Shown piece by piece: positions 1 to 12,718 of a stretch of 64,000 nt of DNA. Source of the DNA: Okapia johnstoni (taxonomy: Eukaryota; Chordata; Mammalia; Artiodactyla; Giraffidae); assembly GCA_024291935.2 (NCBI GenBank), contig CM044310.1:78304713-78368712 (forward strand), read 5' to 3'. Position numbers and translations under genes: made by a program. Position 1 is the stretch's first letter. The number at the start of each line of letters is the position of its first letter. The notes beneath the pieces are model-generated. The model saw only the letters and a list, made by a program, of their open reading frames with translations, searched no databases and had not been told where the DNA came from.

Positions 1-112
1 GCTTCCAACCACACCTTGGTTTTCTTGAAAAGCACAAGCTGCTCACTAAGCTTCTCGATTTTCCTATAAAGATGGTAACAGGATAACACAGCGTTTATGA
101 TGAAGTCGACAC
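1..112 (-). CDS. Possible internal coding exon (partial, runs off left edge)
   Basis: Read on the minus strand, a pyrimidine-rich tract ending TATTCTAG (113-120) forms a plausible 3' splice acceptor, with the exon beginning at 112. One frame stays open to the window edge. It starts two bases into a split codon and gives 37 residues beginning VDFIINAVLSCYHLYRKIEK and ending KKTKVWLEA. The composition looks protein-like: a hydrophobic start, then an amphipathic lysine/glutamate-rich segment that could be helical or coiled coil. The other two frames contain stops. I do not recognise the protein. The first-exon frame in the CpG island leaves a compatible phase, one base then GT, but exons may lie between them or that frame may be untranslated. 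A 37-codon open frame can arise by chance, so the acceptor and composition carry the case. Confidence 0.35.
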
Positions 113-3100
113 CTAGAATACAGCAAATAACAACTACTATTCAGTCTCTGAAACCAGCACACTGTCACCTGGGCCACACCACCCTCCGCCATCCTGGGCA
201 CCTCCTGGGCGTAGGGTGCTAAGCGCCCCACGCCCCTTCCATTCAACAAGTCACACGGAGCACGGTCACTCAGACGTCACAGGCACACTGGAGACCCTGA
301 CCAAAGAGTCGGGAGACAGCTTTCCTGGGGGTCTAGGTAAGGAAACAGATTACCAGTGTCTAGCTCTCAGCAAACTCAGAATTCCCAGTCAGCACCCCAC
401 TCTCCGGAGCGGAAACTGTCACCTGCCGTAGTCGGGGGCGCTGGGGCACCCATCACAGGAGCCAGGGCTGCGGCCGCGACAGTTCACTTGAGTCCAGAAT
501 CACAGCCCACTGCAGCCTCTCTGCTGTCAGTGCTCCTGCTCCTGTGGGCCATCCCAGGGCAATCGGACCGGCCCTGCTGGTAGACCCCCATTCCCAATCT
601 CCAGCTCAGAGCTCCCCACTGAACTCACAAAGCTCACCACGCCAGAGACACACAACATCACACACGTGCACAGATGAGCCCCAAGGTGATTATGACTGTA
701 TTTCCTGCCCTGGTTCAGGGCACTCCTGTCTAGAAGATCCTCCAAGTCCAAACCTGCTGTGCCCAGCTCACAACCAAAACCCAGACAGAAGCCTGGAGTC
801 ATCCCGCTCCAAACCTCTGCTCTCTCAGCTCCCACCACCCGGCCAGACTCCTGACTCAGCAGTCCCAGGGCTTCCCGACCCACACAACTCCCACCATGCT
901 GCCGAAAAGGGGACGCGCAGTGTCTGGTTTACCCTACACACCCCACTCCGCCCATAGGAGTCACTGGGCTCATGAGGGGTGGATTTGAGTCCAAACTTCA
1001 AACGCCACCCTGACAACACACACACGTATGTGCACACATGTATCTGCATACACGTACACATAAAGAAAACAAAGGAGCTCCCACTTTCCTGCTGGGAGGG
1101 TGGGTTCTCACTGCAGGCACCCCACTAAAGGTGAGTGCCCCAGGGACACAGGCACCCCAGCAACTCCAGACTGCTTCCCGTTTCTGGGAGACGCCCCATT
1201 TCCCTTACAGGAGATGCCGCCCCTCTGCTCCCGTGTCCTGCGGCTGTTCTCCAGGCCCGCTCTCTGGTTCTCCGTCAGGTGGCCATCACGCTGGAGGACA
1301 ACTGTTGTGCTCAACTCCAGAGCTGGGCACCGCGCCCTGGTCACTAGCAGGCACACAGCATGAGGCCCAGTGGTGGCCTCGGAGCACGAGAACACAACTG
1401 ACCCCTGGGTGAGGGGGTGTGGAAAGGAGGCCACTTCCCAGAGTCACAGTCAAGTCCCTGGCTCCCGACCTCCGAGCATCTGTGCCCTTCCAATCCACCC
1501 AGCTCCCAATCACCCTTTGACCCAGGTAAAAATTCACCCCAAATACATGTGGTTAATGGACAAAATTAATCAGAGGTAAAAACACAGTAAGTACGATGCC
1601 CTCCCTGGCCAGCGCGTCCCGCTAGCCCAGACAAGCTGGTGCCCAGCGGGCTCCTGAGCAGCTCTCAAGGTCACAGGCCCAGCATGCCGTCCCCTAGAGC
1701 ACCGGGGGCTGCCTCGCCTCCAAGTAAGTGCATGTCCAGAAACAAAGTGTCCACGGTCTCCTTTCCGGACTCACCAATTCTGAGAGCACTGCAACAGCTC
1801 TTGCTGTACCCATCTGCACACTGCATTCCTCCTCCACCTCGCTACCACCACAAAGCTTTCAAACCAGACGATTATCGGATGCAAAACAAGGTGTGTTCAC
1901 CAGCCCCATTCAAGCCAGATTAAGTGTTCAGACTGGAAGTAAGCCCTCAGCCTGCAGAGACTGTGAGGAAACAGCTGCGTAACACACAGATGTACTCTTC
2001 TTTAACCACAGAAACCGGGCCAATGACACAGACAGGACACTGGCCTCCAAGTCTCCCACCAGGATTTAAGACCCCACCACCACCCAGGATTTTCCACACT
2101 CCAGGTGGAAACAAGTGGCTCCGAAGAAACAACACGTTGCTCAGAAGACATACCCTTGTATTTCAAAGACTTAAATCTCGAGTGATTTGTTCCCAACACA
2201 TTCCCACCCCAGAAGATGCTTCAGATTCTGTGTGTCTGGGGGTGAAAATAATCATTGCTCTAGTCCCATCTGCCTACCCAAACCCCTAAATACAAAACCT
2301 TGAGAATCCTTACCACCCTCACCCTCTAAATAAGTCAGAGAGGACTGGTTTAAGATGGAAGACCACAGAAATGAGAGGGTTGCACAGAAATCACTGGAGC
2401 AGGACTAGCCTCACGCTCCGATGGGACCCAAAGCCCCGTCTGTGAACACAGGGATGCCGGCTGCTGGTCCACTGACCATGCTCCAGCCCAGCTGCCTGGC
2501 CACCAAACGAAAGCCTACCCGACACCCTGACACAACACGTGCCAAGACACAAGTCTCCTGGGTCCAAAATCTGCTCTGAGGGGCAGGACCCAAGCCTTCC
2601 TAATAAAGCGAAGAGTGTGGACCAGCTAGGCCACGCCACGTACAGAAGTCAGGGCTCAAGTCAAGATCGTCTTTGGGCTACCAGTGATCTAATGTGTCGT
2701 GAGTGATCTGTGCTGTGACCGTGGGAGTGGGAGGGGTCCCCACCCTGGGGTCCCCACCCTGAAGACTACACAAACACCATCACAGCAATGGCACCATGAC
2801 ACACCTTGTGTGAAGGGCGACAGGGTGGGGTGCGGCCTAACCTGCAGGTGTGCGCAAAAGTGTGGTGACCAGCCTGCTGGGAGCCCAACGCCCACCCACC
2901 AGCCCTCGATCGCGGTCGCCCTGTCTGCACAAATGTGTTTTCAACTTGTCAGGTCAAGGAAGGAGAGAAGGAAGGAGAGATCTTTCTCTTTTAAATTTCT
3001 ATGTTTAATCCAATGTGCTGGTGCTGCTCTTCATTTCTAAACCACCTCCAATTTCCAGAAGACACTCTGTTGCAGTGACAGTGCTAGACTGTTAAGAGTG

Positions 3101-3559
3101 ACAAGCACGTCAGCCAACAGGTTCTGCCGCCAAGTAAGAAGACACCCACCGGTCCACACGCACCCCCTCTGCCCAGCCTCCCAGGAGACCCCTCAAGCAA
3201 AGAGTCTCCATTCTGAAAAGTGGAGTAAATTATTCTTCTAATTAAACATCAAAATCCAAGTTTCTTTCCTGGCAGATGACCCTCAGCAGGAAGAGAAACT
3301 CCAGTAGAAAAGACACACTGTTTCCTAACAGCAAGTATTACTAGGAAATCTCAAACCCTGGGTGTGCGAAGAGAACGAAGCAGAATGATCATTCAGTAAA
3401 AATAAGGCAACTCAGATCAAAACGCAAGAGAGCATCAGGGCAGCCCATGCCTCCTGGAGCCACTGTCTGCTTTCTTCAGATTTAAAAACATCGACAACAC
3501 ACTGTAGGACACGTGCAAACAAAACATTCTGACTGTAAACATTCTGACTCTTTTTTTAT
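113..3559. other. Intron-like unique sequence
   Basis: Moderately GC-rich sequence with no recognisable repeat family and no frame that looks coding. The short open frames on both strands are low-complexity or proline/serine-rich translations typical of non-coding DNA. A weak alternating CA/TG tract lies near 1,015-1,066. It fits the interior of a long intron on the minus strand. Confidence 0.5.
1015..1066. repeat. Degenerate (CA/TG) alternating tract
   Basis: Alternating purine-pyrimidine sequence rich in ACAC and GTATGTGCAC steps. It is an old, interrupted dinucleotide microsatellite. Confidence 0.55.
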
Positions 3560-3868
3560 TATTTTTTAAAATAATTTTATGTATTTGTTTCTGGCTTTGC
3601 TGAGTCTTTGTGGCTTTCTCAAGTATCAGTGAGCAGGGGTCCTCTTCGCTGCAGTGCGCAGGCTCCGCACCGCGGTCGGGGCACCCCTCACTGCGGGGCG
3701 CAGGTCCCAACATGCGCAGGCGCAGTAGCTGTGGCTCTGGAGCACAGCTCACTCGTTGTGGCATGTGGGCTCAGGTGCTCCGCAGCATGTGGAATCTTCC
3801 CAGACCAGGGATCGAACCCATGTCTCCTGCCCTGACAGACGAATTCTTTACCACCAGGGAAGCCCTAA
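3560..3868 (-). mobile_element. tRNA-derived SINE, CHR type
   Basis: The right end reads, on the minus strand, as the typical head: AGGGCTTCCCTGGTGGTAAA, then a B-box-like GGTTCGATCCCTGGTCTGGG. Further into the element are the characteristic 'CATGCTGCGGAGCACCTGAG' and 'AGCTACTGCGCCTGC' type segments, and an A-rich end lies at the left. The length of about 300 bases is that of a near-complete element. The tRNA-like head is a SINE promoter relic, not a tRNA gene. Confidence 0.85.
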
Positions 3869-3966
3869 TTTCCTAATTATTAACTTCCTAATTATTTTTC
3901 AATAATTATAATTACGAGAGTAAACTAACCAATTATCAGCTGAGACATCTTGAAGTAAGGATCAGG

Positions 3967-4172
3967 GGCTTCCCTGGTGGCTCAGACGGTAAAGAGTCTG
4001 CCTGAAATGCAGGAGACCCTGGTTTAATCCCTGGGTCATAGAGATCCCCTGGAGAAGGGAATGGCACCCCACTCCAGTATTCTTGCCTGGAGAATTCCAT
4101 GGACAGAGGAGCCTGGTGGGGTCCATGGGGTCGCAAAGAGTTGGACATGACTGAGTTGATTAACACTTTCAC
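3967..4172 (+). mobile_element. Bov-tA SINE
   Basis: Starts GGCTTCCCTGGTGGCTCAGA (tRNA-like part). It continues through 'CCCCTGGAGAAGGGAATGGC' and 'CACTCCAGTATTCTTGCCTG' and ends 'GGTCGCAAAGAGTTGGACAT', the BovB-derived tail. This tRNA plus BovB-tail structure defines Bov-tA and is ruminant-specific. Confidence 0.93.
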
Positions 4173-4574
4173 TTTTCAATGATATATTTTTTTAAATATT
4201 GGTAACATTTTGCTCTTAGATGGACTGACCCGCTTACCCTAAGTTAGTAAAATTCTTAATTTAATATACATTTATCAATGGTATCTTTTAAAAAACATGT
4301 GAGGGGGCCTCACAACTCAGCACAAACTGTCCCCAACCTCCTAAAAGCTGTCAAGAAAGGAGGATTGTGAAGAAAAACCATACTCACCCAAACCTAACCT
4401 GACATCTATGCTACCATTTTCAGAAAAAATGACGTTAGCGCTAAATTAGACTCCTAAGAAGAAGCCCACAGTGAAAACACAGGACAGGTCTCTAAGTGAA
4501 GAAGTAACACCAATTTATAAGCTGCGAGGGGACGGGACACGGCTTTCATTCCATGAGTCAAAAATGACACTTAT

Positions 4575-4887
4575 AGGGCTTCCCTGGTGGCTCAGTGGTA
4601 ATGAATTCGGCTGCCAATGCAGGAGACATGGGTTCCTGGTCTGGGAAGATCCCACATGCTGTGGAGCAACTAAGCCTGTTGACCACAAATACTGAGCCTG
4701 TGCTCTAGAGCCCGAGAGCCACAGCTACTGAAGCCTGCATGCCCTGGAGCTCGTGCTCCACAAGAAGTCACCACAATGAGAAGCCTTCGCACCACAACTA
4801 GAGAGTAGCCCCACTCACTGCAACCAGAGAAGCCCACCCAGCAACAAAGACCCAGCACAGCCAATAAGTGAATAAACTTAAAAAAAA
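4575..4887 (+). mobile_element. tRNA-derived SINE (CHR type) with target-site duplication
   Basis: Starts with the GGGCTTCCCTGGTGGCTCAG head and runs through 'GATCCCACATGCTGTGGAGC', repeated 'CAACTAGAGAG' style blocks and 'CAACAAAGACCCAGCACAGC' to an AATAAGTGAATAAACTTAAA tail. The 9-base sequence GACACTTAT directly flanks it on both sides (4566-4574 and 4888-4896). This is an intact target-site duplication that fixes the element boundaries. Confidence 0.93.
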
Positions 4888-5204
4888 GACACTTATGTAT
4901 TCTATGATTGAGAATACAAGACAGAAGTCACACAGAGTCTTCAATATACACCAAAAACAGAGCACTGTCTGCCTTGGTGCCTGCGTTCCTCCCAGCAGTG
5001 GGCAGGCCCACAGTGAGGTGCTGCCCCTAGGGCCTCCTTCTGAGAAGGCTGCACACCTCCACAGACTTTGCCATCACAGAGCTTGCACCTGGGCACAGCT
5101 CTACTGCCCCTGATGCATCTGTGAGTGCCAGCTTACCACCTTCACAAGCAGCCAGGTTAATTTCTTAAAGATCAATGTGGGGCCATGCATGCAAGCTCAG
5201 ATCA

Positions 5205-5345
5205 GAGTCAGTGGCGTCTAATGGCTGTTGTTAAAATTCTGACCATGCCACTGTATTGGCAGTGACCCTGGGTACATTCTAACAGCCTGTATCATTCTTA
5301 AAGTTTTCTCATCTGTAGAAAAAGAAGTTCCTGGATACAAAATAC
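5205..5345 (+). mobile_element. MIR fragment
   Basis: Diverged MIR core and tail: 'GTGACCCTGGGTACATTCTA' followed by a 'TCATCTGTAGAAAAAGAAG' segment, matching the 'cctcatctgtaaaatgg' signature. It is an old mammal-wide relic. Confidence 0.55.
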
Positions 5346-6028
5346 AAAATGAACAAATACAAGCCAGTTGCATTTCAAGACATCAACATAGTTAGAACCT
5401 AAGATGGAAAAGGGGACAGTGTCACCAGGACAGACAAGGCAACCAATGGGACACACACAAGCTCCACCACCACATGAGCACACACAGGGAGACCCCATTC
5501 ATGACAGCAAGCACTCCAGATCAGCAAGCAAAGGACAGTCCACTCATGGATGAAGCTGTGAGCAATCAGCTCATGCACAGACATCAGTCTGGGACAGAGT
5601 ATAGGCTCAAACATAAACAGCAGAAGTACAACATTTTCACACGGTACAGAAAGCTATGTCTATGTCCTTGGGGCAGGGAGATTTTCTTAACTAAGAACGA
5701 CGGGTCATGATTCATATTTTGGAAGACACTGTCCTAGAGGATCTCGCACAGATCCCTCAAAATAAAAGGACTCAATCTCAAGCATCAAGTGCAACTGCAT
5801 CCTTCTGTTCATCTCACAGGTAACTATCATGACAGAGCATCACCTTCATGCACGGCAGATGTTGTTCAAAATGCACACATGTACACAACAACAAAACTCT
5901 TACCTTTCCTACTCAGCACTGAAGGTTAAGTAAGTCCCACTGTCTTCGGTAAAAACAAAAGATTTCTGAAAGATGGACAATATTTAGGTAAAAGCAGCTC
6001 TATGTATGTAATCATGAGTACAATTATA
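5346..6028. other. Unassigned intronic sequence
   Basis: A-rich sequence with no convincing family match and no coding signal. It directly precedes the mariner element. Confidence 0.4.
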
Positions 6029-7294
6029 CTGGGTTAGCCAAAAAGTTCGCTCTGTTTTTTCCATAAGATGGCTCTCTCCAGTAGTGCTTAGATGTCTTTA
6101 ACTTGATTCAAAACAATTTTGTTAGATTATATTGTGACGGCTGTCACATCAGCACACATTTTCTAAAAAATCAAAAATGGTGAATTTTTGTGCGGGCATT
6201 TTAATATTGAATATGGAAAAAAAGCAACATTTTCAGTATATTATGCTTTACTGTTTCAAGAAAGGTAAAATCACAACTGAAATGCAAAGAAAAAATTTGT
6301 GCTGTGTATGGATACAGGGCTGTGACTGACCAAACGTGTCGAAAGTGGTTTGCAAAGTTTCGTGCTAGAGGTTTCTCCCTAGATGATTGATTCTCCAGAG
6401 TTCGGTAGACTAGTTGAAGCTGGCAGCGATCAAATCAAGACATTAACTGGGAACAATCAACATTACATCACAAGGTAGAGAGCCAACACACAAAATATCC
6501 AAATCAAGCAGTGAATTTGCACCATCTAGATTATGTTCATCACTTTGATGTTAAGGTTCCACATAAAGTTAAGCAAAAAAAAAAAAAAATTTATTGACCG
6601 TATTCCCACATGCAATTCTCTTCTTAAACGTAAACAAAAATGTTCCAATTTTAAAACAGATTGTGACAGGTGATGAAAAGTGGATACTGCACAATCATGT
6701 GGAACAGAAGAGATCTTGGGGCAAGCGAAATGAACCACCACTAACCTCACCAAAGGCCGGTGGTGGTGTGCATACAGTGGGATTGGAAGGAAGTCCTCGA
6801 TTACGAGCTCCTTCTGGAAAACCAAATAATTAATTCAATGACGCTCCCAATCACACCAACTGAAAGCAGCACTTGACAAAAAGCAGGCAGAACTAGCCAA
6901 TAGAAAACACATAATCTTCCATCAGGATAACACAAGAATGCATGTTTCTTTGATGACCAGGCAGTAACTGTTACAGCTTGGCTGGGAAGTTCTGATACAT
7001 CCGCAATAGTCAGCAGACACTGCACCTTCAGATTTCCATTTACTTGAGTCTTTACAAAATTCTCTTAATGGAAAAATTTCAATTCCCTGGAAGACTATAA
7101 AAGGCACCAGGAACAGGTCTTTGCTCAAAAATATAAAAAGTTTTGGGAAGACAAATTTTTATGAAATTACCTGAAAAATGGCAGAAGGTAGTGGAACAAA
7201 ACAGTGAATACACTGTTCAATAAAGTTCTTGGTGAAAATGAAAAATGTATCTTACTCTTACTTTAAAACTGAAGGAATTTTTTGGCCAACCCAA
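6029..7294 (+). mobile_element. Full-length mariner (Tc1/mariner) DNA transposon, inactive
   Basis: The left terminal inverted repeat begins CTGGGTTAGCCAAAAAGTTC (6029). The right end, read on the minus strand, begins TTGGGTTGGCCAAAAAATTC (7294). A TA dinucleotide flanks both ends (6027-6028 and 7295-7296), the expected mariner target duplication. The length of 1,266 bases is that of a full-length mariner. The interior carries a broken transposase frame on the plus strand. Mariner copies of this type are known in ruminants; naming this particular subfamily would need a library search. Confidence 0.95.
6178..7245 (+). pseudogene. Degenerate mariner transposase
   Basis: Encodes remnants of the transposase that cuts and pastes the element as a dimer bound to the inverted repeats. 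In order, the N-terminal helix-turn-helix region is seen as MEKKQHFQYIMLYCFKKGK (from about 6214). The first catalytic Asp lies in TGDEKWI (Asp codon 6672-6674), within a preserved block continuing EQKRSWGKRNEPP. The second is in FHQDN (Asp 6926-6928). The third is in TAPSDFHL (Asp 7031-7033), exactly 34 residues between the last two, so the D,D34D geometry is kept. The reading frame is broken by stops (for example after LMTRQ and in HPQ-stop-SAD) and by frameshifts in the middle third. No functional product is possible. Confidence 0.9.
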
Positions 7295-7448
7295 TATGTG
7301 AGCTCTGAATGTGTAACACAAAGTTAATGGTTTTACTTCTAAGAAAGTGGAATCAAATACATATGCCCTTTTAGTGCTAAAAATTGCATCAAAAGGAAAA
7401 ACAAGTGACAAAGGTCTCCATGTAAAACAGTGATGAAGGGGTGTGATT

Positions 7449-7565
7449 GAGGGGATTCCCTGGCAGTCCAGTGGTTAGGACTGGGCGCTCTCACTGCCGG
7501 GGGTCCGGGCTCAGCCCCTGCTCAGGGAACTAAGATCCCACAAGCTGCGCAGTGTCCAGTTTGCT
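7449..7565 (+). mobile_element. tRNA-derived SINE, truncated
   Basis: GGGGATTCCCTGGCAGTCCAGTGG head, a GC-rich middle and 'CAGGGAACTAAGATCCCACA'. This is a short CHR-type copy lacking the long tail. Confidence 0.85.
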
Positions 7566-9342
7566 GCTGGCCTGAGTTCACATTAACATGATTATTAAAT
7601 TGCTACTAATAAAAATTTTTGTGGGGGATGGTGTGTGTAAGAAAATTGATCTAAAATGCAGAGCAATATTCAAGATGAAGTTGAAACACACAGGACAGAC
7701 CTCAGTACTGAAGCCTGTGAAAATGGCCACGCTGTCCACAAAGGAACACTGGTCCCATGGCAACAGCCTCATGAGCCATACGCAGCTCCACAGGCAAACC
7801 CAACCCAGCACAGCGTCCACTCCACATGTTCACACATGGACCCCGGGCAGGCTGAGCAGTCACCACAGCAGAGGTCAGTCGGGTCTGGACCCACGGCCAG
7901 CCTGAGGCAGAGGGCTGTGCAGGACCAAGGCCCACACCCTCTGCTTATCCTTGGTTTGGGAGCTGAGTCAAGTCCACGTTTTCAACTCTGTGATCTGTGA
8001 CTCTGCTCTTAGAAGAAGAGCTGCAGAGGAATTCACTGCAAGGTCTGAAACATACGTGCCCTCACTCTGCACTCTTTCAACTACATCACTCTCCCTGCCT
8101 CTTTCTCCTCTCCAGTCTTCAAGGGGACAATGGAATGATTCACACCACAGGCAGTCTTCAAAGAGCCCAGGGTGCTGCAGCTGAACAATGGACAGCTAAC
8201 ACACACATAGGGATAAAATGTCTATGGTCCCCGCGGAGGGGCGCATGAGAACCAGAGCATTAAGAGAGACAAGCCCAACTAAGGGTCCAGAAAAGTACGA
8301 CCCAAACAGCCAAAGGGCTGGAGCCCTGGAGAGGGCTGCGGGCCAGAAAGAGGGACACCCACTCTGGGGGCTGCGATTCCTGCTGGCGCCTCCTCCAGTC
8401 TCCCCACAGCACTGCACATGTGCTCAAAGTCTCTGGGAGACAAGTCTTAAAATATTTAAGTCAATTTTCATTCTGAAAAGACTGAAGAAATTTACACAAC
8501 AGTCTATTACAGATTTTTTTTTAATTTTGCAAATCCAGTGTCAGAATATATTATGCCACCCAATAACAAATGCAAAGTCATAAAAAAAAATCAATCTTCA
8601 AAAGAAGAATGATTTCAAAGATGTGCAAACCTGATTCTAAAAAACTAAACCTACCCTGCATAATTAAACAGAAGCTGCACGCAGCAGTCCACGTAACCCA
8701 GTGTTGCCATAGTGACCTCATGGTGCTGGCCAATGACCGCCACTCCTGGAAACCTACCTTCCCACACCCTCCCTGGGTGACTTCAGCACGTTCTTAAAGT
8801 CACCAGAGAGTTCAACCTGGCACTGCATTTGTTAGGAGATTTCTAAACAATTTATTCCAGTTTAAATAGCTCCTAATTAAAAGTCTGTCAGTTAAAAATG
8901 CTTGCTTAGGAAGCAAAATCAAGGTGAACTGCGACTAAAACCCTAGAAATATAATATTTCTTTTAGTAAAGTAATAAGCATTAATTCAATGATCTGTGAA
9001 GGGTTTAGGTAGGCCTGAACGTCCCTCGTGGACACCAAGCGCACATGGACAGGACAAGGGGTGCGGAAACCGTAAAGGACAGAGTAGGGAGGGGGCGGCC
9101 GGGCAGACGCAAGTCCTTGGTAGAGGTAACAGGCCGGGCCTCCTTCCTTCTTACCGGGGCTTAATTTCAACAGTCCACATTCTAACTCTTCAATTAAGAC
9201 TATGTTTTCGGACATGATGAATCTTGTGTAAACAAACTTTGGAAACTTCTCAGAAAGCCACCTGTTAACAAGGGACAAAGACTGTTGCTTTTCCTTCCCC
9301 TAGAGCTGTGTTCAAAACAGATGCTGAACAAAGACAATTCTA
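7566..9342. other. Unassigned intronic sequence
   Basis: No recognisable repeat. There are open frames on both strands up to about 120 codons (for example 7588-7905 plus), none with a recognisable product or bounded by matching splice signals. I see nothing to annotate. Confidence 0.4.
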
Positions 9343-9440
9343 GGGAATTCCCTGGTGGTCCAGTGGTTAGGACTCAGCACTTTCACGGTCAAGGCCTGGG
9401 TTCAATCCCTGGTTGGGGGACAAGATCCTGCAAGCTTGTC
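9343..9440 (+). mobile_element. tRNA-derived SINE head, truncated
   Basis: GGAATTCCCTGGTGGTCCAGTGG through 'GGGTTCAATCCCTGG' and 'GGGACAAGATCCTGCAAGC'. The 3' part is missing and is followed by a short TCTC-rich stretch. Confidence 0.85.
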
Positions 9441-12400
9441 TTCATCTCTCTCTCTCAATACTTCTAGGTTCTGGGCCAAAACAAATCCATTTTACCGAGG
9501 TGGAGTAGGTCATTCAGGAGCAGTTTTACACACCCTAACGCTGGCTTCCAAAAGATGTCCGTAAACAGCTCGTGGAGAAGCCTGCATCCTAACAGGGCAG
9601 ACTCGGGTTGGTTCAGCCTCTTCCCCAGACCCTCACAGGAGACCCCTCTGCCCCAGCAGCAGGAGCCTGGGCTCCCAGCTGCCTCCGACCCAGTCACGGC
9701 CCCTGGGCCCCAGGCAGCCTCCAAGCTGTCACCCTCACTGCTCCCAGCTGGCTCTCGGCCACTCTTAGCAGCACTTCACCACAAGAGCCGGTCTCTCTCC
9801 CTCTTTCACTAGAAAGATAAATAGGAATTTTTACTCTAGCCAAGAAACCTGTCAAATGTGAAGTATTTGATGCTAGGCCTGTTCTCAGCAAAAACAAACA
9901 GGCACCTGCACTCAAGGCATCAGGAGACCTCCAGTCAAGGGGGGTGATATGAGGAGGCGGCACACTCCCCAGGCAAACGCCCTGCACACCTGTGAGGGTG
10001 CCAGTCACACACGCCACCTGCCCACGACACGTGGACATTGTGGGAGCGACACCCTCCCCACCCAGGGCCAACCAGACCTGTTAATCCCTTTCAACAGGTT
10101 TTACAAGCAACAGAAATGAATTAAGGACACTGTAGGGACAAGGGAGGAACACCCTTTTATACATGTAAAGATACACAAACGAGACGAATTAAGCAGGGGC
10201 ACAAAACAATGACCTATGACCAAGACAGGCTCAGAAGAACGCACCTTGAGAACAAGAGGTCTCTCCCTGGAGGGTGGCAGGAACCAAGCCTGTGCTAACA
10301 CGTACCTGTGGTACCAGGACACAGCACCTGCCAGGCTGGACAGGCGATGAGCCTCAGGTCAGGTACACGGCTTCAGTGGAACATTCACACGCACCAGGGC
10401 TGGGGCAAAAGCTGATGGAAAGTTTCAATCTGAAATCAACAATAACTGGCTGAGATGTTTTACCAAGGAAAGTAGTTACATAAGTTCTATTCTCCTGTGT
10501 AAAACAGTAACAAGACTCAACACAGATAAACAGGGCTGTGCAACTTTCAAACAACACACTGCACTGCAAGCCTCCACATCAAATAGCAGTGAGCACAAGA
10601 CTTTATCAGCAAGAACGTTTTCATGCCCAGAGACACTCTAGTTATAACTTCCGTCTGAAATGGAACTGAACAGACGGAAAACTGCAAGTGGCTGCTTGCC
10701 CAAGATCTGCTGTGCATAAAAGGCTTTCTGCTGGGAAGAGCAGCTGAGCGTGAAAACACACTTTCTCAGACAGCCTCCTTTAGGGAGAGAGGTGCAGGGG
10801 GGCCAGCTGCCAGCATCAGCCGCTTTACCCACTTATAGAGGCCTGGACCTCGGTCCCAGGACTCCGTCCATCCCTGGGCCGCACCTGAAATCCGACAGAC
10901 CAACAGCACCAGAGGAGCCAAGCAAGCAACTTCTGTCCACTGCCTCTTCTCCCAGACGTGGGAAGGGATGGAGGGCAGTGCGCGTGGGCCACCGGGGGGC
11001 TTAGCAGCAGACAAGCCCACCTTCCCTGATTCTAACAAACAGAAATCAACCACAAGTACCAACCAAAGACCAGGCAGGGCTCCACCCGCAAGGTGCGAGG
11101 GGACCGGCCGGGCAGCAGGGGTCTGGAGGCATCCACGGCACCCGCCAGGCATGATCCAGCCCCAAGGCCAGGACTGGCACAGGGCACCCAGGCACAAGCT
11201 TCCTGAAGCCCAGATCTCTGCACAGCAAGCCAGAGGCGACTGCAAACAGCTGACTCGTCCCTGGAAGACTAAGCCCTGGTCTGAGGTTGCTCGTCAAAGG
11301 ACATCAGACTGCGTGGAGAGGGCGAGGAGCACCACCACCCATCAGACAGCCCAGCACCCACTCTGACTTGAGCTCTCCAGCCCCACGACTCCAGCCACGA
11401 GTGCCTCCTCACTACCCCACACGCCTGTGCACACACATGGCCAGACTACCGCCCGCCCCCACCCACCCACCCCCTGCCCACAGGGGACGCATCTCCCCAC
11501 ACGTTGAGCGGTGAGAGCAGAGCCTCTTCTGTGGAACACAGCAACAGGCAGGGACCCAGGTTTTCAGGACATAGACAAATGTCTGGGAACGACACTGGGG
11601 TCACTGAGGGAAGCACCGCAGGAGAAGGGCTCCAGGGCCCCAGGCCATCCCTGACCCCACAAACCCAGGATGAGCCTGCCAGCTCTTCAGAGCCCAGGGT
11701 GCTGCCCCTGGGAGCCACACCCTACCCCTACAGCACCCCTAATCCCCTCCTCTCCCCAGGACCGGTGCCTGAGCACCCAGCTATCACCCCACATCCTCCA
11801 ACTGCTAGGAACACAGGAGAGTGTCGTCACAGATGCAGTGACCACACCCTCCTATATCCATCCCTACTCTGACTTTGATATCCTGACAGCCTCAGGCTTT
11901 TAAAAGGAAGAACTAGCCTAGCCTAGCATACGTCCTGCAACAAGTAAACAGCAAAGATGTTTAGAACATGAAGTTTTGCTTTTGAGAAGAATCCACCTAA
12001 AACCACTGTCCTGAGGAGCAGTACCTGCACAGTCTATTTACAGTTCTATTTCCAAGGTAATTTTCAAAGAGCCTCCTAACTGCATTTGTGCAGGATATAA
12101 GAAATGCACGCACAATCAGCTCCTAGTTAGATGTGATAATGCACTACCGTGAGGGAGAGCCAAGCACTGTCGGCAGAGGCCCCAAGGGTGCCCAGACCCT
12201 GGCAGGGACAGACGGGGCACCGAAAGCCAGATGTAGAAAAGGTCTTCACCCCTGAAGCTTGGGCAAAAATCCTGAGTGTCAAGAATATGGAAAAGAAGCC
12301 AGGTTTTCCTTGACGCTCACGCCTAAAAGAAGCATAAGACAAAATCAACCAGGTCAGCAGGTCAGCAAGGGGCCTGGAGGTGAGACCATGAAATCCCCAG

Positions 12401-12718
12401 CAGGAGCCTGGACGCACAGAGAGCGCTCAAGAAGCTTGGCCCAGGCGGGGCCCCCACCCCTGCGTTCTGCACCTGCTTAAGGTTTCCGGGAAGCAGAGCT
12501 TGAGAACAGCACAGCACAAGACCTGGGCCACAGTCCAGCTGCTGCCAACAACAGTGCCCTCTCGGCCTGCGCCAGCCCCAGGAGGACACAGCCCACTGCA
12601 GGAATGACACATAAGTGCAGGCTGCAGTGTCCACACCACGTGGGGCCCATTCTCCAGGCCTCAGGATCCCATCACACATCCCTTATGTGGCCCAGGTGCC
12701 CCCTCTTCTCCCCAACTT
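9441..12718. other. GC-rich intronic sequence, no gene seen
   Basis: About 3.3 kb without a confident repeat. Several open frames of 90-160 codons exist on both strands (for example 10766-11245 minus). They are rich in Pro, Ser, Gly and Leu with no domain I recognise, which is what GC-rich intron gives by chance. Confidence 0.4.
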
